Assembly (NCBI GenBank): GCA_947573015.1
Contig: CANPDS010000076.1
Location: 1-9,399 of the forward strand
Direction of reading: 5' to 3'
DNA from: an uncultured Muribaculum sp.
Lineage (GTDB): Bacteria; Bacteroidota; Bacteroidia; Bacteroidales; Muribaculaceae
Length of the DNA: 9,399 bases
Position 1 is the first letter of the stretch. Each line of letters starts with the position of its first letter. Shown here one piece after another: positions 1 to 5,362 of this stretch. The notes below the pieces were generated by a model that was not told where the DNA came from, did not search any database, and saw nothing but the letters and a program-made list of their open reading frames with translations. A program made the translations under genes and the position numbers.

Positions 1-53
1 ACAATTGCACATCCAACGAGCAAAACGATAGAAAACAGATGAATATTATCCAT
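1..53 (-). CDS. Partial CDS, N-terminus of an unidentified membrane or exported protein
   Basis: An ATG at 53-51 opens a reading frame that stays open to the left edge and encodes MDNIHLFSIVLLVGCAI plus two bases of the next codon. After a short acidic start the peptide is hydrophobic (about residues 6-17), which fits a first transmembrane helix or an exported N-terminus. There is no Lys or Arg before the hydrophobic stretch, so a classical signal peptide is less likely than a polytopic membrane protein. An LVGC sequence resembles a lipobox, but without a basic n-region I do not call it one. The preceding gene (gpmI) ends in a strong terminator about 110 bases upstream, so this gene should have its own promoter between about 54 and 162. 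Only 17 codons are visible, so coding status is likely but unproven and the family cannot be named. Confidence 0.5.
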   Translation of the reverse strand, partial: MDNIHLFSIVLLVGCAI

Positions 54-95
54 TTCCGATATTTACACATTCAATCATGATAAAATCCAACAAAT

Positions 96-138
96 AACAC
101 CATCCCAGTGAAAATCCCTATGTTACTTAGATGGTGTT
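96..138. repeat. 9-bp inverted repeat in the leader of the left-edge gene
   Basis: AACACCATC at 96-104 is the exact reverse complement of GATGGTGTT at 130-138, with 25 bases between the arms. It lies between the gpmI terminator and the start codon at 53. It could be an operator-like palindrome or a leader hairpin for the downstream gene. No known riboswitch or regulator site is recognised in it. Confidence 0.4.
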
Positions 139-162
139 TAATAAGACATGACATCTACCTTC

Positions 163-203
163 AAAAAAAAACGCCTTGTATCGCACGCGATACAAGGCGT
201 TTT
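163..203 (-). terminator. Strong intrinsic terminator after gpmI
   Basis: ACGCCTTGTATCG (171-183) pairs perfectly with CGATACAAGGCGT (188-200) around a 4-base loop, and the flanking AAA/TTT extend the stem to 16 bp. Read on the minus strand the stem is followed by eight uridines (complement of 163-170). It lies about 60 bases past the gpmI stop codon and should end that transcript. On the plus strand the following T-run is short and interrupted, so termination in that direction would be weaker. Confidence 0.9.
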
Positions 204-261
204 AATATTTCAATCAGTATGAGTCGGATCGAGCCGCACTCAACAACGGCATAAACCCAGA

Positions 262-1776
262 TCAGTCAATAAGAGCATGACCGGTCATTTCCTCAGGCTG
301 AGCAATCCCCATAATCTTAAGGATAGTGGGAGCTACATCAGCAAGACGTCCATTCTCTACATGAGCATCAGCACGCGAAGTAACATAGATGCATGGCACA
401 GGATTAAGAGAGTGAGCCGTATTGGGTGTACCATCAGCATTTATAGCATTGTCTGCATTACCATGGTCGGCTATGATGATCACCTCATAGTCAGCGGCCT
501 TTGCAGCCTCAACGGTATCCTTCACACACTCATCCACAGCTTTCACAGCCTTCTCGATAGCCTCATAGACGCCGGTATGGCCTACCATATCACCGTTGGC
601 ATAGTTCACTACAATAAAGTCATATTCCTGACTCTTTATAGCCTCAACCAGCTTGTCCTTGACCTCATATGCACTCATCTCAGGCTTCAGGTCGTAAGTA
701 GCCACCTTGGGCGAAGCCACAAGGATGCGCTCCTCGCCGTCGTATGGAGCCTCACGACCACCATTGAAGAAGAATGTCACATGAGCATACTTCTCTGTCT
801 CAGCGATATGAAGCTGCTTCTTATCAAGAGATGAAAGATATTCACCGAGAGTATTGTTCACATTTTCCTTATCAAACAAGATATGCACACCGGTAAAAGA
901 TGCATCATATGGAGTCATGCAGTAATATTGCAATCCGGGAATAATGTGCATTCCGGCCTCCGGCATATCATGCTGTGTCAGCACAGTAGTAAGTTCTTTC
1001 GCACGGTCATTGCGATAGTTGAAGAATATCACAGCATCGCCATCCTTGATGGTTCCGTCAACATCAGCATTGACAATAGGCTTGACAAACTCGTCGGTGA
1101 CATCAGCGTCATACGACTCCTGCATAGCCTCAACCATGTTATGGCTTTTTTTACCAATGCCATTCACAAGCAGATCATAAGCTTCCTTAACGCGCTCCCA
1201 ACGCTTGTCGCGGTCCATTGCATAATAGCGTCCGATAATAGATGCGATTTTGCCGGCCGATTTTGAGCAGTGAGCCTGCAGCTCTTCAATAAAGCCCTTG
1301 CCACTACGGGGATCTGTATCACGGCCATCCATAAAACAGTGGATATACACCTTATCAAGGCCATACTCCTTTGCAATATCACAAAGTGCATAGAGATGAT
1401 CAAGAGAAGAATGCACGCCTCCGTTAGAGGTCAGGCCCATGAAGTGAATAGCCTTACCATTGTCGCGGGCATAGCTGAATGCATTGATGATCTCAGGATT
1501 TTTAAGGATCGAGCCATCCTGACATGCCTTGTTAATCTTGACAAGGTCTTGGTATACAACGCGGCCAGCGCCGATATTCAGGTGACCGACCTCAGAATTA
1601 CCCATCTGTCCGTCAGGCAGACCTACATTCTCGCCCGATGCCTGAAGCTGAGAGTTGGGATAAGTGCTCATCAGATAATCCCAATATGGAGTGGGTGTAT
1701 TAAAGATAACGTCTCCTTTTGAATGGTTGCCGATGCCCCATCCGTCAAGAATCATCAAAAGTGCTTTCTTTGCCAT
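262..1776 (-). CDS. gpmI: 2,3-bisphosphoglycerate-independent phosphoglycerate mutase
   Basis: This cytosolic enzyme interconverts 3-phosphoglycerate and 2-phosphoglycerate in glycolysis and gluconeogenesis, using two Mn ions and a phosphoserine intermediate. The 504-residue length is normal for the family (E. coli GpmI is 514). Residues matching the known metal-binding and catalytic set are all present: D11 in DGWG, the nucleophile S61 in GNSEVGHLNIG, D396 and H400 in NGDMVGH, D437 and H438 in ADHGNAD, and H455 in NTAHS. The phosphoglycerate-binding lid region includes the HCFMDGRDTDP segment around 146-156 and GRYYAMDRDKRW around 182-193. The start MAKKALLMILDGWG is the family's usual N-terminus, so the ATG at 1776 is secure. 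The gene has its own putative promoter 35-42 bases upstream of the ATG and a strong terminator downstream, so it is probably monocistronic. No defects are seen. Confidence 0.97.
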   Translation of the reverse strand: MAKKALLMILDGWGIGNHSKGDVIFNTPTPYWDYLMSTYPNSQLQASGENVGLPDGQMGNSEVGHLNIGAGRVVYQDLVKINKACQDGSILKNPEIINAFSYARDNGKAIHFMGLTSNGGVHSSLDHLYALCDIAKEYGLDKVYIHCFMDGRDTDPRSGKGFIEELQAHCSKSAGKIASIIGRYYAMDRDKRWERVKEAYDLLVNGIGKKSHNMVEAMQESYDADVTDEFVKPIVNADVDGTIKDGDAVIFFNYRNDRAKELTTVLTQHDMPEAGMHIIPGLQYYCMTPYDASFTGVHILFDKENVNNTLGEYLSSLDKKQLHIAETEKYAHVTFFFNGGREAPYDGEERILVASPKVATYDLKPEMSAYEVKDKLVEAIKSQEYDFIVVNYANGDMVGHTGVYEAIEKAVKAVDECVKDTVEAAKAADYEVIIIADHGNADNAINADGTPNTAHSLNPVPCIYVTSRADAHVENGRLADVAPTILKIMGIAQPEEMTGHALID

Positions 1777-1810
1777 AATGAATAGTATGATTAATATTTT
1801 ATTATCGATG

Positions 1811-1818
1811 CAAAGTTA
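1811..1818 (-). promoter_or_regulatory. Putative gpmI -7 promoter element
   Basis: On the minus strand these bases read TAACTTTG, an exact match to the Bacteroidota -7 consensus TAnnTTTG. Transcription would begin about 30 bases before the gpmI ATG. No TTTG-like -33 element is found at 19-21 bases upstream, so the call rests on the -7 box and its position in a short gene-free gap. Confidence 0.5.
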
Positions 1819-1873
1819 ATAAAATCCCCGGTCATGGCTTACCTGTCATATCATTAATTATCGGCCTGAATGT

Positions 1874-3559
1874 TCAATAAGCACACACTTCGAAGTCATA
1901 TTCCGAATCGCGGTTATACCAGCGCGCATCAAGCGAAGTATCATCACCTTTCATCTCTACAGAATTACCGAGAACTCCGCTTCCCGCTATCCCCCACCTT
2001 ACCACATAGCGCTCGGCTCCATCAACCGGAGTCCAGTCAAGTGTGATATGACGCGGATCAGCACTGTCACGCTTAACATTGTGACTGGCAACTTTGCCAA
2101 GGGGTTTATGGCCGTCTTTGCCAAACAATCTCAGATCATAAAGGGAGAATTTGCCATCTATATCCTTATTATTTACAATACGCACATACCGAGCCTTTAC
2201 AGGCTTGTCCATCACTATCAACTCATGGGGCATATCAGCGCTCACGTTATTGCTGCGATCGACTATCGTGCGCCATGAGCTACCGTCAACCGATGCCTCG
2301 ACAATATAATTGTATACCATGGGGAAATCATACGGACGATACACCGACATGCCTTCGTCTGCAAAATTCGGCTGTATGGCATGGATCATGCATGGCATGC
2401 CCAGATCGGCTTCCAGCCATTCACCCTTACGGCCCGATTGAGCCGACCACCATGTCTCGATCTCCTCGTCAAACGCATTCTCCGCCGCATGTCCGGCAAG
2501 AGAGGACGAAGCGCTTACGGCACCGCCAAGCCGCTTGTATCCCAACGACAGATTCTTTTCACCTGCATCAAATGCACGCTGAGGGATCTCAAATGGATAG
2601 TCCGTCCCTTCTGTAATCGTACGCATGGTGTTGTTTTTCTCATCAAGCACAACCGGGAACAAGCCAAGACGGCGCTCAAACCAATGACGCATCGAAATCT
2701 TCATGGTAGCTACATGCCATATGTTGCCATAACGGTCGCGGAAAGTATGGCCATGCCCTGCTCCACCAATAAATCCACCCGGCTTCAGAGAGAAAGGATT
2801 TCCCTCCATAGCTGTAAACGGGCCCAAGGGGGAATCTCCGACATACAATCCGTCACCATATATGCGCCATTGAGTGCCGGGAGCAGCATACTGTAGATAG
2901 TATTTCCCATTATGCTTGAGCATTGCCGGGCCTTCATTCCAACCATTGTGATGCGTTTCTTCATTATTCACACCTGGCACTTCCCAACCATACTTATCTA
3001 TATTATGTTCGATCAGTACCACACGCTCACCCTTGGGAGCAAATCCATTGGCCACATCAACCTCAACGCCATATATCGGCTCCTTGTCATGACATCCCCA
3101 ATAAAGGTACACACGTCCATCATCATCCTGCCAGATACAAGGATCATGCTGTCCATAAGGAAATTTACAATCCACTTCCACCCACGACATACCGTCATCA
3201 GGAGTTTTAGTCTTGAATATGCGGTTCACATCAGAGGCCATGAAATAGTACTCACCGTCAATCTCACAGACAGTCGGAGCATAATCATTGATAGTCTCTA
3301 TAGAGGGAGCCGGTATATAATCCCAATGAGCCAGATCAGTCGACCGCCAGTATCCGCTCGACTTTGATGCAAAAAGATAATACACATCATTCCACAACTC
3401 AATCACAGGATCGGCCGCTTCGCGACGCGCTTCTTCACATTCACTCTTCAATCCAAACTGATAATTCAGGTTTATCGGATTCGCCACCACTGGATTCATA
3501 CCGGACACAGACATCAATCCGGCTCCAAGCAGACATCCAGTCAAAAACAATCGCTTCAT
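1874..3559 (-). CDS. Secreted family 43 glycoside hydrolase with discoidin-like and Fn3-like modules
   Basis: Probably hydrolyses arabinose-, xylose- or galactose-type linkages in plant or host glycans; substrate cannot be read from sequence. The 561 residues run: signal peptide (1 to about 20-26, basic MKR then a hydrophobic core, possible cleavage near VVA-NP); a five-bladed GH43 propeller (about 45-320); an F5/8 type C, discoidin-like carbohydrate-binding module (about 340-480, with WWSAQSGRKGEWLEADLG and ending ARYVRIVNN...YDLRLFG); and an Fn3-like tail (about 490-561). The GH43 triad is visible: D50 in AADPVIE (base), D139 in QHDPCIW (pKa modulator) and E209 in WNEGPAM (acid); HGH at 269-271 is typical of the propeller centre. 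The Fn3-like tail stops soon after YDFEV, before its expected last strand. The subfamily was not assigned. No SusC/SusD genes adjoin it. The upstream terminator separates it from the M23 gene, and no clear promoter is seen. Confidence 0.92.
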   Translation of the reverse strand: MKRLFLTGCLLGAGLMSVSGMNPVVANPINLNYQFGLKSECEEARREAADPVIELWNDVYYLFASKSSGYWRSTDLAHWDYIPAPSIETINDYAPTVCEIDGEYYFMASDVNRIFKTKTPDDGMSWVEVDCKFPYGQHDPCIWQDDDGRVYLYWGCHDKEPIYGVEVDVANGFAPKGERVVLIEHNIDKYGWEVPGVNNEETHHNGWNEGPAMLKHNGKYYLQYAAPGTQWRIYGDGLYVGDSPLGPFTAMEGNPFSLKPGGFIGGAGHGHTFRDRYGNIWHVATMKISMRHWFERRLGLFPVVLDEKNNTMRTITEGTDYPFEIPQRAFDAGEKNLSLGYKRLGGAVSASSSLAGHAAENAFDEEIETWWSAQSGRKGEWLEADLGMPCMIHAIQPNFADEGMSVYRPYDFPMVYNYIVEASVDGSSWRTIVDRSNNVSADMPHELIVMDKPVKARYVRIVNNKDIDGKFSLYDLRLFGKDGHKPLGKVASHNVKRDSADPRHITLDWTPVDGAERYVVRWGIAGSGVLGNSVEMKGDDTSLDARWYNRDSEYDFEVCAY

Positions 3560-3584
3560 AATATTTTAATTCGTTTCGATTAAT

Positions 3585-3626
3585 AAAAAAGGAAGAAAGT
3601 ATGGACTAAGCCCATACCATTCTTCC
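3585..3626 (-). terminator. Intrinsic terminator after the M23 peptidase, directly before the GH43 gene
   Basis: GGAAGAA (3591-3597) pairs with TTCTTCC (3620-3626) and GTATGG (3599-3604) pairs with CCATAC (3612-3617), separated by a small internal loop. The apical loop is 7 bases. On the minus strand the stem is followed by six uridines (complement of 3585-3590). It should end the ndk-M23 transcript. Its T-run ends only 25 bases before the GH43 ATG, so it may instead sit inside the GH43 leader. Confidence 0.8.
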
Positions 3627-3639
3627 TGTATATCATAGC

Positions 3640-3663
3640 ATGCCTATGCAAAGCATATGGCAT
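3640..3663. repeat. Hairpin just after the M23 stop codon
   Basis: ATGCCTATGC (3640-3649) pairs with GCATATGGCAT (3653-3663) around an AAA loop, with a single bulged base. It lies 3 bases past the M23 stop and about 13 bases before the next hairpin, so two stem-loops stand in tandem in the 3' UTR. It has no U-run and is not itself a typical terminator; a role in protecting the 3' end of the mRNA is an inference. Confidence 0.55.
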
Positions 3664-3666
3664 TCT

Positions 3667-4596
3667 TTACAATTTCAGACGCTGGCCAATTGATATATTA
3701 TCGTTCTTCAATCCATTAGCTCGTTTTATAGCAGCTACCGTAGTACCGTGGGCCTTGGCAATCTTGCCCAGCGTATCACCGCTCTTCACACGATAAGTAC
3801 CACCTGTGCTCTTTGTGCTTTTGGATGCCAATGACGACTTGCTCTTTGGCGAGTAATCACGCGCATTCTGATAATTGGCTTTGTTGAAAGTATACGTATC
3901 AGTATGTGTCGTTTTATTCTCGAAGTCAAAAATTGCAGCCGGGTTAATGGCATAGCCCATAAATCTGGTCTCAAAGTGAAGATGAGGGCCGGTTGAACGG
4001 CCTGTGTTACCGCCCAAAGCGATCGGTGTACCAGCTTTCACATATTGACCAGACTTCACAAGGAATTTTGACAAGTGTCCATAAATAGTCTCAAAACCAT
4101 TATTATGACTGAGAATCACATAATTCCCGTAGCCTCTGCGCTCAAAGTTGGTAAGACGTACGTAGCCAGAAAATGCCGCGCGGATAGTATCACCGATCTG
4201 CACCTTGAGATCAATACCCTTGTGCATACGGCGGAAACGCGGACGATAGCCATAAGGAGAAGTCACATATCCCATAGTAGGCATGCAATACTCACTTACA
4301 TCGATCGTAGCGGTAGCCGGAACCTCACTGTTTCGGAATGGATTTACCGTACGGTCGTTCTTATATGTTTCATAAAGGTCATTTTCAGGAGCTTCCTCCT
4401 CCTTGAAAATACCATCCATGTAGTCGAGTGTCTCTTTAAGCTTGATTTCTGAAGAAACATTCTTCTGCATGGCGAGAAGATCCTCGTGGTTGGCGTTATG
4501 CTGGGCCGGGCGACGCAAATCCTGCGCCGTAGCCGGAAGTAGTGCTGCTAATCCTAAAAGTAATGAGGCTGAGATTTTTACTATATTGAACTGCAT
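3667..4596 (-). CDS. Secreted M23 family metallopeptidase with C-terminal LysM domain
   Basis: Predicted zinc endopeptidase or peptidoglycan-binding factor acting on cell-wall cross-links in the periplasm. The 309 residues comprise a signal peptide (about 1-24, hydrophobic core ending in LLPATA before QD), a mostly polar linker (25-100), the M23 (LytM-like) fold (about 105-225) and a LysM peptidoglycan-binding repeat at the very end (about 267-309, YRVKSGDTLGKIAKAHGTT...IKRANGL). The M23 metal and catalytic residues are intact: H125 and D129 in HKGIDL, H174 in YGHL, and H205/H207 in GPHLHFE. The enzyme is therefore likely active rather than a degenerate EnvC/NlpD-type activator. A Ser/Lys-rich spacer (about 250-265) separates the two domains. 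It starts 24 bases after the ndk stop and is probably cotranscribed with it; tandem hairpins follow its stop. The physiological substrate bond is not known from sequence. Confidence 0.93.
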   Translation of the reverse strand: MQFNIVKISASLLLGLAALLPATAQDLRRPAQHNANHEDLLAMQKNVSSEIKLKETLDYMDGIFKEEEAPENDLYETYKNDRTVNPFRNSEVPATATIDVSEYCMPTMGYVTSPYGYRPRFRRMHKGIDLKVQIGDTIRAAFSGYVRLTNFERRGYGNYVILSHNNGFETIYGHLSKFLVKSGQYVKAGTPIALGGNTGRSTGPHLHFETRFMGYAINPAAIFDFENKTTHTDTYTFNKANYQNARDYSPKSKSSLASKSTKSTGGTYRVKSGDTLGKIAKAHGTTVAAIKRANGLKNDNISIGQRLKL

Positions 4597-4620
4597 TATA
4601 TTGTTATTTTCTTTTCACTA

Positions 4621-5082
4621 TCACATTTCATCCGGAGCGTAATAGAATCTGATATCGGATGGCTGGTAATCCAGTATCTCATCGGACTCAAAGAAACGGG
4701 CAAGCTCGATTTTCGCATTTTCCACACTATCTGAGGCATGGACTATATTTTCCTGTCCGCTCATTGAGTAATCTCCACGGATTGTACCCGGAAGAGCCTT
4801 GCGGCTGTTCGTCGCACCAACCATCAGCCTTACAACCTCTACAGCATCCTTGCCTTCCACACACATTACGATGACTGGAGTAGCCATCATAGAGTCAAGA
4901 ATATCTGGAAAGAATGGACGGTCGACCAAATGAGCATAGTGCCCACGCAGTTTAGCTTCGCCAAGCTGCATCATTTTCATGCCGGTGATATAAAGTCCTT
5001 TTTTCTCAAAGCGAGAAATTACTTCACCCACAATATGACGGTGGATCGCTGCCGGTTTAAGTATTACTAAGGTCTGCTCCAT
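4621..5082 (-). CDS. ndk: Nucleoside diphosphate kinase
   Basis: Transfers the terminal phosphate of ATP to nucleoside diphosphates through a phosphohistidine, keeping cytosolic NTP and dNTP pools balanced. The 153 residues start with MEQTLVILKP, the family's usual first strand with the conserved Lys (K9). The phosphate-accepting His is H115 in QENIVHASDS, and R102-G103-D104 plus the LPGTIRGDY segment match the nucleotide-binding site. In the signature NxxHGSDS the Gly is replaced by Ala (A116); a change at this position is tolerated in some relatives and the His, Ser and Asp are intact, so activity is expected. It is about 10 residues longer than E. coli Ndk because of a C-terminal extension (SDIRFYYAPDEM). 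A putative promoter lies 37 bases upstream, and the M23 peptidase gene follows at 24 bases, suggesting a two-gene transcript. Confidence 0.96.
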   Translation of the reverse strand: MEQTLVILKPAAIHRHIVGEVISRFEKKGLYITGMKMMQLGEAKLRGHYAHLVDRPFFPDILDSMMATPVIVMCVEGKDAVEVVRLMVGATNSRKALPGTIRGDYSMSGQENIVHASDSVENAKIELARFFESDEILDYQPSDIRFYYAPDEM

Positions 5083-5118
5083 GAGATTTAGTTTTTAACA
5101 TTTCTATCGTCCGTTTCC

Positions 5119-5150
5119 CAAATATAACACTTTATCCCCGCCTATGGAAA
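5119..5150 (-). promoter_or_regulatory. Putative ndk promoter
   Basis: On the minus strand 5126-5119 reads TATATTTG, an exact match to the Bacteroidota -7 consensus TAnnTTTG. Twenty bases upstream, 5150-5147 reads TTTC, three of four bases of the -33 TTTG. The predicted start of transcription is about 30 bases before the ndk ATG. It lies just downstream of the putative recG terminator, which supports separate transcription. Confidence 0.55.
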
Positions 5151-5162
5151 AAACAACAGGCT

Positions 5163-5191
5163 AAAAAGTGTGAAAATCATTTTGTTCACAC
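5163..5191 (-). terminator. Putative intrinsic terminator ending the ispD-recG transcript
   Basis: GTGTGAA (5168-5174) pairs with TTCACAC (5185-5191), and the A/T bases inside can extend the stem past a one-base bulge. On the minus strand the stem is followed by five uridines (complement of 5163-5167). The stem is short and lies about 170 bases past the recG stop, so it is weaker and more distant than the other terminators here. It precedes the ndk promoter directly. Confidence 0.5.
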
Positions 5192-5231
5192 GAAATAATT
5201 TTCTTACATCCTATCAATCAAGGGATTACAG

Positions 5232-5279
5232 AAATATGTTTTACAACATATTTTAAACACTTTGCATCATAAAAGTGTT
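5232..5279. repeat. Two adjacent hairpins in the recG-ndk gap
   Basis: AAATATGTT (5232-5240) pairs perfectly with AACATATTT (5245-5253) around a TTAC tetraloop. Two bases on, AACACTTT (5256-5263) pairs perfectly with AAAGTGTT (5272-5279) around an 8-base loop. With the putative terminator at 5163-5191 this makes three stem-loops in a 280-base gap. Neither has a good U-run. They could shape the recG 3' UTR or belong to a small RNA; no known RNA family is recognised, and the region is AT-rich, where chance hairpins are common. Confidence 0.45.
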
Positions 5280-5362
5280 GCATTGGTTTAACAAAACGTT
5301 AATAAATATTATCGCTCCACCTACTCATAAGATAGATTTATAACCCAAATGCCAAAGAAAAT

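Noticed and set aside
277..834. Open frames on the plus strand opposite gpmI (277-834, 883-1266, 1270-1722)
   Set aside because: They lie wholly within a fully conserved gpmI and their translations show no recognisable domain; they are frame shadows of the opposite strand.
2275..3367. Plus-strand open frames opposite the GH43 gene
   Set aside because: They sit inside an intact multidomain GH43 and their products are rich in His, Pro and Arg with no domain, as expected for antisense translation.
3533..3559. Lipobox-like LTGC at residues 6-9 of the GH43 protein
   Set aside because: The hydrophobic core lies mostly after this Cys, leaving too short a signal before it; cleavage by signal peptidase I near residues 20-26 is more likely.
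1874..4596. Polysaccharide utilisation locus built around GH43
   Set aside because: No SusC/SusD pair, sensor/regulator or other glycosidase is present; the neighbours are ndk, an M23 peptidase and gpmI.
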